A stretch of DNA of 64,000 nucleotides from Mycobacterium sp. 141 (GCF_000382405.1 NZ_KB908273.1:28442-92441), one strand, 5' to 3'. Positions 35,443-44,293 are shown, counted from the first letter of the stretch. Numbers and translations are program-made. Notes: generated by a model from the letters alone, not told the origin.

Positions 35443-35700
35443 ATGAAGGCTCTCATTGGGCTGGCAGTCACCGTACTGGCGACAAGCGGCGTCGCACTGG
35501 CGACGGCTTCCCCGGCCGTTGCCGGCTGCCAGGGCGGATGGACGCCGTGGGGCGGCGGTACGACCTGTGACGGGCCAGTCGGGCAGGACGGCACGTTCCA
35601 GCGGTGTGTGACAGCAGGAGCGATGGGCTTCGGCGGCACCAACTGCTACCTCATGAACATCAACAACCTGGCCGGCAACGTGCCGTACGTCGGTCCGTAG
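35443..35700 (+). CDS. small secreted CDGP-type protein
   Basis: An 85-residue exported protein. The signal peptide covers about residues 1-27 (ALIGLAVTVLATSGVALATASPAVAG). The mature ~58 residues contain four Cys (GCQGG, TCDGP, RCVTAG, NCYLM) and the mycobacterial CDGPVGQDGTFQRC motif, so two disulphides are likely. Proteins with this motif are secreted mycobacterial proteins of unknown role. ATG 35443 follows GAGGAGAGGACG. It converges with apa, ending 15 bp from it. Confidence 0.85.
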   Translation: MKALIGLAVTVLATSGVALATASPAVAGCQGGWTPWGGGTTCDGPVGQDGTFQRCVTAGAMGFGGTNCYLMNINNLAGNVPYVGP

Positions 35701-35715
35701 GCTCCGGACCACCCG

Positions 35716-36735
35716 TCAGGGCGGCGGCATCATCTCCGGCGGCGCGTTGGTGACCGGAACCGGCACACCGACCGCCGGATGCCCCGGCGGAGCGTTCGGT
35801 GGCGGCGGTGCATTCGGATCAGCAGGCGGCGCAGCCGGGGCATTCGGGTCCGGCGGCGGCGCGGCGGGCGGCGTCCACGGCCGGATCGAATTGGCCAGGG
35901 CCACCGCGGCATCCTTATCCACTGGGTGATCGGCCGACCCGAGCCAGACCACGAACCACCGTTCCGGTGCGCGCTGGCCACGCGGTGCGCCCGCGGGTGT
36001 GGGATTGCCGACCACCCCGGCCCAGATCTGGCCGTTGGGTTTGTTGGCGTCGGTGAATTTCACCTCGTAATACGAAGCGGCGCCAGACAATCCGTTCGCA
36101 TCGAGCGGAACAGTCTCCTGGTTGACGCGGGTCCCGGGGAACGGCATGAAGAACTCACCCATGTCCGATGCCAACCGGACCGCGGCCTTGCCGTTGTCAG
36201 CTTCGGCACCGGCGAACAGTTTGAGGTCGAGCCGGCCGAGCAGCACGCTGGTGTCGTTGGGCGGCTCCGGTGTGCCCTCCGGCGGAATCTTGGTCAGCAG
36301 GGCTTGCCCGTAGGACAACTGGGTGGCGTCGGAGACCTTCCAGTCGGGCGGAACGACATAGCTGAAACCACCCGCGGCGTTGTCCACGCGGCCCGGCTCC
36401 GGCTCGGGTGCCGGCGGCGCGTTCGGATCGGCGGGGGCCGGTGCCGGCTCACCGGGTGCCGGCGGCGCGGCAGCGGCCGGGGCGGCGGGCGCACCAGGGT
36501 CTGCCGGCGCAGCAGGCGCGGCAGGCGGCGCGGCGGGAGCAGCGGGCGGCGCGTTGGGGTCAGCGGGAGCCGCGGGCAGGGAGGTGTTACCGGGGGGCGG
36601 AGGCGGCGGCTCAGGATCCGCTTGCGCCACCGCCGGCAGCGCCACAGCCACCGCGGTCGCACCGGTCACCGCGGCCAGTGCCAGCTTTTTCGACAGACCT
36701 CTGCGTCGAGGAGACATCGTGTCCGACTCGTCCAT
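35716..36735 (-). CDS. apa: alanine-proline-rich secreted antigen (Apa)
   Basis: A 339-residue secreted and probably O-mannosylated fibronectin-binding glycoprotein (45/47-kDa antigen). A signal peptide ends near AVAQADPEP. Long Pro/Ala stretches with repeated PADPNAP units flank a folded core: GGFSYVVPPDWKVSDATQLSYG, LLGRLDLKLFAGAEADN, DMGEFFMPFPGTRVNQETV, and YEVKFTDANKPNGQIWAGVVG. These match Apa of M. tuberculosis (Rv1860). ATG 36735 is used; ATG 36717, closer to the basic residues, is possible. As in M. tuberculosis it sits next to modC, but on its own transcription unit, 211 bp downstream of modC. Confidence 0.95.
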   Translation of the reverse strand: MDESDTMSPRRRGLSKKLALAAVTGATAVAVALPAVAQADPEPPPPPPGNTSLPAAPADPNAPPAAPAAPPAAPAAPADPGAPAAPAAAAPPAPGEPAPAPADPNAPPAPEPEPGRVDNAAGGFSYVVPPDWKVSDATQLSYGQALLTKIPPEGTPEPPNDTSVLLGRLDLKLFAGAEADNGKAAVRLASDMGEFFMPFPGTRVNQETVPLDANGLSGAASYYEVKFTDANKPNGQIWAGVVGNPTPAGAPRGQRAPERWFVVWLGSADHPVDKDAAVALANSIRPWTPPAAPPPDPNAPAAPPADPNAPPPPNAPPGHPAVGVPVPVTNAPPEMMPPP

Positions 36736-36945
36736 GGGGAAGAAACTACCGTGTTGCCGCCGTGACGCAAGTGTGAGTTGCACTCAAAGTGTTTAATTCG
36801 ATGATTGCTACACACCGTTAATGCGCTTGTCAGCACATATTTATCGCATTGCTGACACGGCAAGGCCGCAGGCGCCACGCCGGACCCGCGACTGGGCCTG
36901 AGCAGGCCTTGATCTCACCGGTTATCGCCTGTGCAGCAGGCACCG

Positions 36946-38028
36946 TTACGACGCGGGATGGACCGCAATCTCCTGCGCCTTGACCGTGAAGTAGACCCGC
37001 TCGCCCGGCGTCAGCCGGAGCTCAGCAGCCGATTCCGCAGTGATGTCGGCTGCCAGGCCCGGCGCCCCGTCAGGTTGCTCATCGGCGCGCACCCGGATCC
37101 CTGGCCCACGGCTGTCCAGTTCGGCGACGGTGACCGCGACGGTGTTACGGGGGCTGCCATGCGGCTCGTCGCGGTACACCGCAACCGCCGACGGCGCGAA
37201 CACCGCGACCGCCGGACCACCCGGCACCACGTCCCCGGTCGGCGTGCCGTGCCAGCTCGCACCCCATGCCGTCGTCAGGTCACCGGCACCGGCCGCAATG
37301 CCCGCGACGAGGTTGACGCCGGCGAAATGTGCCGCAAAACGACTTTTCGGCACCGCCAACACCGCTGCCGCAGACCCACTCTCGACGATGTGGCCGGCCT
37401 CGATCACCACCACCCGGTCGGCGAGGGTCAACACGTCGAGCAGGTCGTGGGTGATCAGCACCGCACACCGTCCGTTCACGGTCAGGACCCGGCGCAACAC
37501 CTTGCGCATTGCACCCGCCACCGCTACGTCGAGCCCCGCCATCGGCTCGTCCAGCAGCAATGCATCGGGCTCAGCGGCCAATGCGCGGGCCAGCGCCACC
37601 CGCTGCGCCTGGCCGCCGGACAATTGACGTGGCGTGCGGTCGGCCAGGTCACCGGCGTCGACCTCGGTCAACCAGCGCAGAGCGCAGGCACGCGCGGCCG
37701 CCCTGCCCATCCGATGCCGACTGCGCGGACCGAACGCCACGTTGGCACCGACGCTCAGATGCGGGAACAACAGCGGGTTCTGCAGCATCAACCCGACCCG
37801 ACGCGCATGGGTCGGCACCTGGACGCCGGTGTCGGTGTCGGTGACCACCCGATCGCCGATCCGGACGCAACCCGCGTCGGGCTCGACCAGACCGGCGATG
37901 ACGTGCAACGTCGTTGACTTCCCCGCGCCATTGGGGCCGAGCACCGCCAGTACCTCACCGGGTGGCACGGTGAGCTCGAGGTCGAGCCCTCGCCGGGCGA
38001 CCACCGCACGTGCGGCCAGCCCGGTCAT
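36946..38028 (-). CDS. modC: molybdate ABC transporter ATP-binding protein
   Basis: A 360-residue cytoplasmic ATPase that powers molybdate uptake. Walker A GPNGAGKST is near residue 34, signature LSGGQAQR near 130, and Walker B ALLLDEPMAGLD follows, with the switch His in LITHD. The C-terminal ~100 residues form the mop-like oxyanion-binding domain (RNTVAVTVAELDS, ADITAESAAELRLTPGERVYFTVKAQE). ATG 38028 overlaps the modB stop (ATGA). No modA lies beside it. Confidence 0.92.
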   Translation of the reverse strand: MTGLAARAVVARRGLDLELTVPPGEVLAVLGPNGAGKSTTLHVIAGLVEPDAGCVRIGDRVVTDTDTGVQVPTHARRVGLMLQNPLLFPHLSVGANVAFGPRSRHRMGRAAARACALRWLTEVDAGDLADRTPRQLSGGQAQRVALARALAAEPDALLLDEPMAGLDVAVAGAMRKVLRRVLTVNGRCAVLITHDLLDVLTLADRVVVIEAGHIVESGSAAAVLAVPKSRFAAHFAGVNLVAGIAAGAGDLTTAWGASWHGTPTGDVVPGGPAVAVFAPSAVAVYRDEPHGSPRNTVAVTVAELDSRGPGIRVRADEQPDGAPGLAADITAESAAELRLTPGERVYFTVKAQEIAVHPAS

Positions 38029-38819
38029 GCCCATGCTCCCGAGCGCAACCTGCGGCCACCCAGCCCGACCACCACGACCGCAGCCACCACGACCAACACC
38101 ACGGACAACGCCACGGCGGCATCGGCATCGCTCTCCCGCTGCAGGTAGATCTCCAATGGCAAGGTCCTGGTCACACCCTGGCGCGAACCTGCGAACGTCA
38201 GAGTGGCACCGAACTCCCCCAGCGCCCGGGCAAACGCGAGCACCGCACCCGACAACAGGCCAGGGGCGAGCAGAGGCAACGTCACCCGCCACCAGACCGT
38301 GCTAGGCCGCGCCCCGAGGGTCGCGGCCACCACCTCGAACTCGGCTCCCGCCGTACGCGCCGCTCCTTCCAATGAGATCACCAGGAACGGCAGCGAGACA
38401 AAAGTCTGCGCCAGCACCACAGCCGTCGTGGTGAAGGCGATGTGCACGCCGCCGGCCTCCAGGTAGCGGCCGATGATGCCGAGCCGGCCGAACGCATACA
38501 GCAGCGCGATTCCGCCGACCACCGGCGGCAGCACCAACGGCAGCAGGATCAGTGGACGGGCCAGCCGCACAACCCGGCCCTCGCTGCGCGCCAGTACCAG
38601 CCCGAGTGGGACGCCGAACAGCACGCACAGCAGCGTGCTGGCGGTGGCGGTCTTGAGGCTGAGCAGCAACGCTGCCGTGGATGAGTCGCTGGCGATCAGC
38701 GTCCAGAACCGGGTCCAGTCCACTTTCACGAGCACCGCCAGCAGTGGCAGTACCACGAAGGCGGCTCCGAGCACAGCCGGCAAATAGATCCACCGCGGCA
38801 GGCCGGGGGCTGTGTTCAC
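38025..38819 (-). CDS. modB: molybdate ABC transporter permease
   Basis: A 264-residue inner-membrane permease with about five or six TM segments. The cytoplasmic EAA loop that docks to ModC reads EVVAATLGARPSTVWWRVTLPLL, and GALAFARALGEFGATLTFAG-type residues follow (seen as AVLAFARALGEFGA). GTG 38819 starts the hydrophobic part properly; codons upstream look non-coding. In M. tuberculosis modA precedes modB, but here the 162 bp upstream to the SDR gene hold no binding-protein gene. The transporter would need a ModA encoded elsewhere. Confidence 0.9.
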   Translation of the reverse strand: MNTAPGLPRWIYLPAVLGAAFVVLPLLAVLVKVDWTRFWTLIASDSSTAALLLSLKTATASTLLCVLFGVPLGLVLARSEGRVVRLARPLILLPLVLPPVVGGIALLYAFGRLGIIGRYLEAGGVHIAFTTTAVVLAQTFVSLPFLVISLEGAARTAGAEFEVVAATLGARPSTVWWRVTLPLLAPGLLSGAVLAFARALGEFGATLTFAGSRQGVTRTLPLEIYLQRESDADAAVALSVVLVVVAAVVVVGLGGRRLRSGAWA

Positions 38820-38981
38820 GACCGGGCGGAACGGGCGCTGGTCCGCGTCATGGCACAAACCATAGGCGAACCAACACCGGATAGACGCGCGTCAGGTTTC
38901 GCCAGATTGCTACCCTCCAGTAACATCGTCGGGTGATCGTCCCCGCCCTGGCGGCGATCCCCAGGTACATGGAGGTACATC

Positions 38982-39656
38982 ATGGCGGAGGTGCTGGTCA
39001 CCGGTGGCGATACCGAGCTTGGTCGCGTGATCGCGACGGGGTTCAAGGACGCCGGCCACAACGTGATAATCGCCGGCAGTCGCCGTGACGACCTGGAGGT
39101 CGCTGCCAAGGAACTCGAAGTCGAGTCGATCGTGTTCGACGCCACCGACCCGGCCAGCGTCGACGAGGCCGGCCCGCAGTTCCCGCACCACATCGACACC
39201 CTGGTCAATGTCGCGGCACCCCGTTGGGACGCCAAGGATCCGCGCACCTTCACCTTGACCGAACACGCCGCCGCGTGGCGCAATGCACTCGATGCCACGG
39301 TGGTGTCGGCGGCGCTCATGATCCAAATCATCGGGGATCACCTGCGCTCGGGCGGCACCATCGTCAACGTCGTCGCCGAAACCCCTCGCGAGGGCAGCGC
39401 GGAGGCCGCCGTCAGGGCCGCGCTGGCCGACTGGACCGCCGGTCAGGCGGGTCATTTCGGCGCCCGCGGGATCACGATCAACGCTGTCGCCCCGGGCCGC
39501 AGCTCGAATCCCGGCTACGACGGCCTGAGCAGCACCCCGCAGTCGGTGGCCGACGAGATCGCGCGGCTCGCGGTGTTCCTGACCACACCCGCCGCTCGCC
39601 ACATCACCGGCCAGACGATGCACGTCGGCCGTGGTGCATTTGCCGGCTTCGCCTGA
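38982..39656 (+). CDS. short-chain dehydrogenase/reductase (Rv1856c-like)
   Basis: A 224-residue SDR-like oxidoreductase. The N-terminal cofactor site is VTGGDTELGRVIATGF, an atypical TGxxxxxG motif. GAGGG-like and YxxxK motifs are weak: the expected Tyr region reads REGSAEAAVRAALADWTAGQAG. It may therefore be catalytically altered. The C-terminal part is standard (ARGITINAVAPGRS, ITGQTMHVGRG). ATG 38982 follows ATGGAGGTACATC. The place next to ndh and mod genes matches Rv1856c. Confidence 0.8.
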   Translation: MAEVLVTGGDTELGRVIATGFKDAGHNVIIAGSRRDDLEVAAKELEVESIVFDATDPASVDEAGPQFPHHIDTLVNVAAPRWDAKDPRTFTLTEHAAAWRNALDATVVSAALMIQIIGDHLRSGGTIVNVVAETPREGSAEAAVRAALADWTAGQAGHFGARGITINAVAPGRSSNPGYDGLSSTPQSVADEIARLAVFLTTPAARHITGQTMHVGRGAFAGFA

Positions 39657-39812
39657 AATACCGGCGTCGGCGAAGCACTCAAACCGCTGACAGCAGGGTA
39701 AACAGTCGGTGCCATGAGCTATCTCACCGCGCCGACGGGAGGGCTGCGGACTACCCTGTCGGTTGTATTGATCGATTCTATTGAAAAGCCAAACGTCGGC
39801 GAGGAGCAGTGA

Positions 39813-41177
39813 ATGAGCGATCCCGTAGCTACGGCATCGGATCGGCATAAGGTCGTCATCATCGGATCGGGTTTTGGCGGTTTGAACGCCGCGCAGGTGC
39901 TCAGGCATGCCGACGTCGACATCAAATTGATCGCGCGCACGACGCACCACTTGTTCCAACCGCTGCTGTACCAGGTGGCCACCGGCATCATCTCGGAAGG
40001 TGAGATCGCCCCGCCTACCCGCCTGATCCTGCGCAATCAGCACAACGTGCAGGTTCTGCTGGGCGACGTGACCCATATCGACCTGGAGAAGCAGACCGTC
40101 GACTCGGTGCTGCTCGGGCATACCTATACAACGCCGTACGACAGCCTGATCATCGCCGCGGGCGCCGGACAGTCCTACTTCGGCAACGACCATTTCGCCG
40201 AGTTCGCCCCCGGTATGAAGACCATCGATGACGCCCTTGAGTTGCGTGGGCGCATCCTCGGTGCGTTCGAGCAGGCCGAGCGGTCGAGCGACCCCGAGCG
40301 GCGCAAGAAATTGCTCACGTTCATCGTCGTCGGCGCCGGCCCCACCGGTGTCGAGATGGCCGGCCAGATCCAGGAACTCGCCGACCAGACGCTCAAGGGC
40401 AGTTTCCGTCTCATCGACCCCACCGAGGCGCACGTCATCCTGCTCGACGCTGCACCCGCCGTGCTGCCGCCCATGGGTGAGAAGCTCGGCCAACGGGCCA
40501 AAGCCCGTCTGGAGAAGATGGGCGTCGAGATCCAGCTCAACGCCATGGTCACCGACGTCGATCGAAACGGCATCACCATCAAGGACAAAGACGGCAGCCT
40601 CCGCCGAATCGACTCGGCCTGCAAGGTGTGGTCGGCCGGGGTTTCGGCCAGCCCGCTCGGCGAGGATCTGGCCGCCCAGTGCGGCGTGGAGCTGGACCGC
40701 GCCGGACGGGTCAAGGTGTTGCCCGATCTGACCATCCCGGGATACCCCAATGTCTTCGTCGTCGGCGACATGGCGGCGGTGGACGGCGTCCCGGGTATGG
40801 CACAGGGTGCGATCCAGGGTGGGCGTTACGCAGCCAAGTTGATCAAGCGCGAGGTCGACGGCACCAGCCCGAAGATCCGGACGCCGTTCAAATACTTCGA
40901 CAAGGGCTCGATGGCCACGGTCTCGAAGTGGAACGCAGTTGCCAAGGTCGGCAAGCTCGAGTTCAGCGGGTTCTTCGCCTGGCTGGCCTGGCTGGGCCTA
41001 CACCTGATCTACCTCGTGGGTTTCAAGACGAAGATCGCGACCCTGATGTCCTGGGCGGTGACGTTCCTGAGCCGCCAGCGCGGGCAGCTCACGATCACCG
41101 AGCAGCAGGCCTACGCCAGAACCAGGATCGAGGAACTCGAGGCGTCGGCCAAAGAGACCGAGCGGGCAGCCTCCTAG
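39813..41177 (+). CDS. ndh: type II NADH dehydrogenase
   Basis: A 454-residue peripheral membrane flavoprotein that passes electrons from NADH to menaquinone without pumping protons; it is the main NADH oxidase of mycobacterial respiration. FAD site VVIIGSGFGGLNAAQ near residue 15, NADH site FIVVGAGPTGVEMAGQI near 170, and the second FAD motif NVFVVGDMAAVDGVPGMAQGAIQGG are clear. The C-terminal hydrophobic helix (FFAWLAWLGLHLIYLVGF) gives membrane attachment. ATG 39813 follows GAGGAGC. It matches Rv1854c in sequence plan and neighbours. Confidence 0.96.
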   Translation: MSDPVATASDRHKVVIIGSGFGGLNAAQVLRHADVDIKLIARTTHHLFQPLLYQVATGIISEGEIAPPTRLILRNQHNVQVLLGDVTHIDLEKQTVDSVLLGHTYTTPYDSLIIAAGAGQSYFGNDHFAEFAPGMKTIDDALELRGRILGAFEQAERSSDPERRKKLLTFIVVGAGPTGVEMAGQIQELADQTLKGSFRLIDPTEAHVILLDAAPAVLPPMGEKLGQRAKARLEKMGVEIQLNAMVTDVDRNGITIKDKDGSLRRIDSACKVWSAGVSASPLGEDLAAQCGVELDRAGRVKVLPDLTIPGYPNVFVVGDMAAVDGVPGMAQGAIQGGRYAAKLIKREVDGTSPKIRTPFKYFDKGSMATVSKWNAVAKVGKLEFSGFFAWLAWLGLHLIYLVGFKTKIATLMSWAVTFLSRQRGQLTITEQQAYARTRIEELEASAKETERAAS

Positions 41178-41262
41178 CATCGGGCGGTAGACAGCCGGTC
41201 ACCTTGCCAGGCGGCCAGGCTGTCACCGCACACCATGCGGGGGCAACGCAGTGTTCCAGGGA

Positions 41263-41667
41263 CTACTCGGGCGGAAGGTTCTGCAGCCGCACCTGGCCGC
41301 GCGCGACCGGCTTGTTGTTCTCGTCGGTGACGGTGACCAGCCACAGTTGCTGGCGGCGGCCTCTGTGAATCGGTGTGGAAACCGCTGTGACGGTGCCGGA
41401 TCCGATCGCGCGCAAGAAGTCGGTGTTGTTGTTGACGCCCACCACCGTCCCGCCGCCGTGTTCGGACAGCCAGATGTGCGCAGACACGCTCGCAAGACTC
41501 TCGATGATCGCGCAATAGACGCCGCCGTGCGTGATTCCCCACGGCTGCAACAGCTTGTCGGTGATGATCAGTTGCGCCTGGCCGCCGTCAGGACTGAGGT
41601 CGACGAACTTCAGTCCGATCTCGTTGTCAAATCCTTTGTCCAGATCCTCGGGCACGTCTGTGGTCAC
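41263..41667 (-). CDS. PaaI-type hotdog thioesterase (Rv1847-like)
   Basis: A 134-residue single hotdog-fold protein. The catalytic region HGGVYCAIIESLASVSAHIW and the strand GTVVGVNNNTDFLRAIGSGTVTAVSTPIHRG are typical of PaaI / 4-hydroxybenzoyl-CoA thioesterases that hydrolyse acyl-CoAs. GTG 41667 is the start. In M. tuberculosis the urease genes lie between this gene and ndh; here ndh is only 85 bp away. Its substrate is unknown. Confidence 0.85.
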   Translation of the reverse strand: MTTDVPEDLDKGFDNEIGLKFVDLSPDGGQAQLIITDKLLQPWGITHGGVYCAIIESLASVSAHIWLSEHGGGTVVGVNNNTDFLRAIGSGTVTAVSTPIHRGRRQQLWLVTVTDENNKPVARGQVRLQNLPPE

Positions 41668-41705
41668 AATCCTCGTGTTTACACGGCGAACCGCCGCAAA
41701 GAAGC

Positions 41706-41738
41706 GGGCGGGTCCCGCGCCACACGCGGGACCCGCCC
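41706..41738. terminator. strong hairpin terminator
   Basis: A perfect 14-bp stem (41706-41719 with 41725-41738) and a 5-nt loop lie between the FhuF-like gene and the thioesterase gene. It probably ends transcription of the FhuF-like gene on the minus strand. Confidence 0.75.
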
Positions 41739-41807
41739 TTCGAGCGGACCGGGGGTCTCTGCAGCCCTCAGGACTCCGGCACGGTCCGTTAGTTTGTTAC
41801 CCAAATA

Positions 41808-41826
41808 ATAGGCAAGCCTGCCCTAA
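41808..41826. promoter_or_regulatory. weak IdeR-box-like sequence
   Basis: The 19-mer ATAGGCAAGCCTGCCCTAA matches the IdeR consensus at about 14 of 19 bases and overlaps the stop of the FhuF-like gene. Its position does not suit that gene. It may be chance or serve the thioesterase gene downstream. Confidence 0.25.
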
Positions 41827-42593
41827 TTTAGCAAGACTTTCCCCGCCCGGCCGGCGCCACGAACCGGCAACCCGAACCCTGCCAGCGCATCCAGCACTGC
41901 TTGACCTCTGCGCATGCTGACGAGCTCACTGGATCCCGCCAGCAGCGGCACCTGCGTAGCGGCGCCGACGACCGCAGCTCCGACCATGTGCCACATGGCC
42001 ACACCGGATATAGCAGCATCGCTGATCTCGATCAGCCGATCGAACAGCGGTTCCAGGGCGCGGTGACTGCGATGCGCCACCCAGGTGGTCAGCGCCGCCT
42101 CGTTGGGCAGCGCCACGATGCCGTCGCGTGCCGAGTCGGCAATGCGGGCCTGCCGACCGCTGAAGTAGGCGTCGTCAGGCAGCGCCCGGAGGATCGGATC
42201 GACCACTCCGACCCAGTCGATAGCCCCCTCCGAGTCGACGTGCACCCAGAGGTTCTCCAGCCCCGTGTCCCAGGCCCGGCCTTCCAGCACCAGAAGCGGC
42301 ACCACCCGGCCGACGACCACGTGTGCCAGCGTTGCCGCCAGTTGTTGCGTCACGGCCGCACGGTTGTCCGTTTCGGCGATGGCCGCGTCGAACATGCGCT
42401 GCAACCGGTCGACTGTGAGAGCCTCCGCGAGCGGCCACCATCGCCGCCGCGACAAGTCCCGCATCACGGCCACGCCGTAAACCCGCGGACATTCCGGATA
42501 CAGCTCACGCAAGCGTCGGCTGGATTGATGCAGCGGCAGCGTCCGCCTGATAGCCATACCCGCGATCAGCGGGTCTTCGACCACGACCGTCAT
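41823..42593 (-). CDS. FhuF-like siderophore-iron reductase homologue lacking the Fe-S cysteines
   Basis: A 256-residue cytoplasmic protein. The C-terminal part (VAMWHMVGAAVVGAATQVPLL, then RRGQAVLDALAGFGL) recalls the FhuF / (2Fe-2S) ferric-siderophore reductase family, which ends in a CCx10CxxC cluster motif. That motif is not present: the protein ends RGAGRAGKVLL. It may be a cluster-less homologue or a related unknown family; the assignment is tentative. ATG 42593 follows GGGAGGTGTC. A good IdeR box lies just upstream (42621-42639), which supports an iron role. It sits where no iron gene is found in M. tuberculosis. Confidence 0.5.
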   Translation of the reverse strand: MTVVVEDPLIAGMAIRRTLPLHQSSRRLRELYPECPRVYGVAVMRDLSRRRWWPLAEALTVDRLQRMFDAAIAETDNRAAVTQQLAATLAHVVVGRVVPLLVLEGRAWDTGLENLWVHVDSEGAIDWVGVVDPILRALPDDAYFSGRQARIADSARDGIVALPNEAALTTWVAHRSHRALEPLFDRLIEISDAAISGVAMWHMVGAAVVGAATQVPLLAGSSELVSMRRGQAVLDALAGFGLPVRGAGRAGKVLLN

Positions 42594-42620
42594 GACACCT
42601 CCCAAGGCTCCCCGATTGAG

Positions 42621-42639
42621 TTAGGTTAGCCTTACTATA
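42621..42639 (-). promoter_or_regulatory. IdeR box upstream of the FhuF-like gene
   Basis: TTAGGTTAGCCTTACTATA matches 15 of 19 bases of the IdeR consensus TTAGGTTAGSCTAACCTAA, with a perfect left half. It lies 28-46 bp before the ATG at 42593, the normal place for iron-dependent repression. Confidence 0.7.
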
Positions 42640-42766
42640 GCTACTTGGCGTTCATGGGCCAGTACCTGTGACTGGTTTCACAGGCATCACAGAACGTGCG
42701 CTGACCTTGGGCTAACCGCCCGAAAACCGCTGTACGCAGGCATCCGAAGAATCGATACGACACGCG

Positions 42767-42797
42767 GTAGTAACCCCGTAGTACGCTGGGTTTACTG
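42767..42797 (+). promoter_or_regulatory. possible BlaI operator
   Basis: Two GTAGTA hexamers (42767-42772, 42778-42783) and a TTTACTGC lie 20-50 bp before blaI. BlaI operators are TAC/GTA-rich dyads, so autoregulation is plausible. The dyad is imperfect, and I am unsure of it. Confidence 0.35.
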
Positions 42798-42817
42798 CTC
42801 AGGAGAGTGAACGGAAC

Positions 42818-43234
42818 ATGGCCAAACTGACGCGCCTCGGGGAGCTGGAGCGCGAGGTTATGGACCACCTGTGGTCTGCACCCGAACCCCAAACGGTTCG
42901 CCAAGTTCACGAGGCGCTAGCCGCCCGCCGCGACTTGGCCTACACCACGATCATGACCGTACTGCAACGACTCGCGAAGAAGAACCTCGTTGTACAGCAT
43001 CGTGATGATCGGGCGCACCGCTACGCGCCCACCCACGGCCGCGACGAGCTGGTCGCCGGTCTCATGGTCGATGCCCTTGATCAGGCCGCGGACTCCGGTA
43101 GCCGCCAAGCCGCACTTGTCTATTTCGTCGAACGTGTCGGCGCAGACGAAGCCGAAGCCTTGCGCCGCGCACTCGCCGAGCTCGAGAGCGAGGACCGAAT
43201 CCCTCCACCTGCTGGTAATTCCGGCATCTCCTGA
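42818..43234 (+). CDS. blaI: BlaI-type transcriptional repressor
   Basis: A 138-residue winged-helix repressor of the BlaI/MecI/Penicillinase-repressor family. The DNA-binding part reads LGELEREVMDHLWSA, TVRQVHEALAARRDLAYTTIMTVLQRLAKKNLV, and HRDDRAHRYAPTHGRDE, and the C-terminal helices dimerise. M. tuberculosis BlaI (Rv1846c) represses blaC, itself and genes including the ATP synthase operon. ATG 42818 follows GGAGAGTGAACGGAAC. The BlaR gene starts 14 bp after it, forming an operon. Confidence 0.93.
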   Translation: MAKLTRLGELEREVMDHLWSAPEPQTVRQVHEALAARRDLAYTTIMTVLQRLAKKNLVVQHRDDRAHRYAPTHGRDELVAGLMVDALDQAADSGSRQAALVYFVERVGADEAEALRRALAELESEDRIPPPAGNSGIS

Positions 43235-43248
43235 GGGAGACTTACGGC

Positions 43249-44223
43249 GTGTCCGCGCTGGCCTTCACTCTCGTGGCGCTGGCCCTAGTTGGGCCAGTGC
43301 CCGCGATACTTGCGCGAGCATCCTGGCCACTGCGCGCACCACGCGCGGCAATCGTGTTGTGGCAGTCCATCGCGCTGGCTGCCGTGCTGTCGGCATTCTC
43401 GGCCGGAATCGCCATTGCCAGCAGGCTGTTCGTGCCCGGCCCCGACGGACGTCCGACATCCACCATAACCGGGGAGATCGCCGCACTGGGCTGGCCGCTG
43501 TGGCTGACCTACGTCGTGGTGTTCACCGTGACCCTGTTCATCGGCGCGCGGCTGTGTCTCGCCGTGCTGCGGGTCGCCATCGCCACCCGACGCCGGCGCG
43601 CATACCACCGCATGATGGTCGACCTGCTCGGTAAATCGCGCGACGGGCTACCGCCACATCTCTGTACCTCGGCCGGCGCGCCGCTGCCGCTCGAGCGCGG
43701 CGGCCTTCGCATCCTCGATGTCCCCCAGCCGCTGGCCTACTGTCTGCCGGGCGTGCGCAGCCGCCTGGTGGTCAGCGAGGGCACCTTGACCACGCTGTGC
43801 GACAGTGAGATCGCCGCCATCATCACCCATGAGCGAGCACACCTACGGGCCCGCCACGATCTGGTGCTGGAGATGTTCACGGCAGTGCACGCCGCATTCC
43901 CCCGGTTCGTCCGTAGTGGCAACGCACTCGATGCGGTTCGGCTGCTGATCGAACTCCTGGCCGACGATGCCGCGGTGCGTGCGGCCGGGCCCACGTCGCT
44001 GGCGCGTGCCCTGGTAGTGTGCGCCTCGGGCAGCACCCCCTCGGGGGCGCTGGCTGCGGGCGGGCCGACGACGGTGATCCGCGTGCGTCGGCTCGGCGGA
44101 AAACCCAACAGCGTGCTGCTCGCGGTGACCGCGTACCTGGCTGCGGTCGCCGTCCTCGTCATACCCACCGTCGCGGTGGCTGTACCCTGGTTGACCGAAC
44201 TGCGCCGGCTGTTCACCGGTTAA
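43249..44223 (+). CDS. blaR: BlaR/MecR1-like M56 metalloprotease (short form)
   Basis: A 324-residue membrane protein of the M56 peptidase family, thought to cleave BlaI. Three or four TM segments (about residues 3-25, 33-55, 85-108 and near the C-terminus, ~295-315) flank the zinc protease site HERAH in THERAHLRARHD near residue 196, with the downstream Glu ligand region. Unlike staphylococcal BlaR1 it has no extracellular penicillin-binding sensor domain, as in Rv1845c. How it senses its signal is therefore not clear from sequence. GTG 43249 follows the blaI stop by 14 bp with GAGGGAGAC upstream. Confidence 0.9.
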   Translation: MSALAFTLVALALVGPVPAILARASWPLRAPRAAIVLWQSIALAAVLSAFSAGIAIASRLFVPGPDGRPTSTITGEIAALGWPLWLTYVVVFTVTLFIGARLCLAVLRVAIATRRRRAYHRMMVDLLGKSRDGLPPHLCTSAGAPLPLERGGLRILDVPQPLAYCLPGVRSRLVVSEGTLTTLCDSEIAAIITHERAHLRARHDLVLEMFTAVHAAFPRFVRSGNALDAVRLLIELLADDAAVRAAGPTSLARALVVCASGSTPSGALAAGGPTTVIRVRRLGGKPNSVLLAVTAYLAAVAVLVIPTVAVAVPWLTELRRLFTG

Positions 44224-44293
44224 GACAGCTACCCGGGATCGCACCGCAGACAGAAAAGCGTTTTGCAACAACAAAACTACGAAAGGCTGCTGC

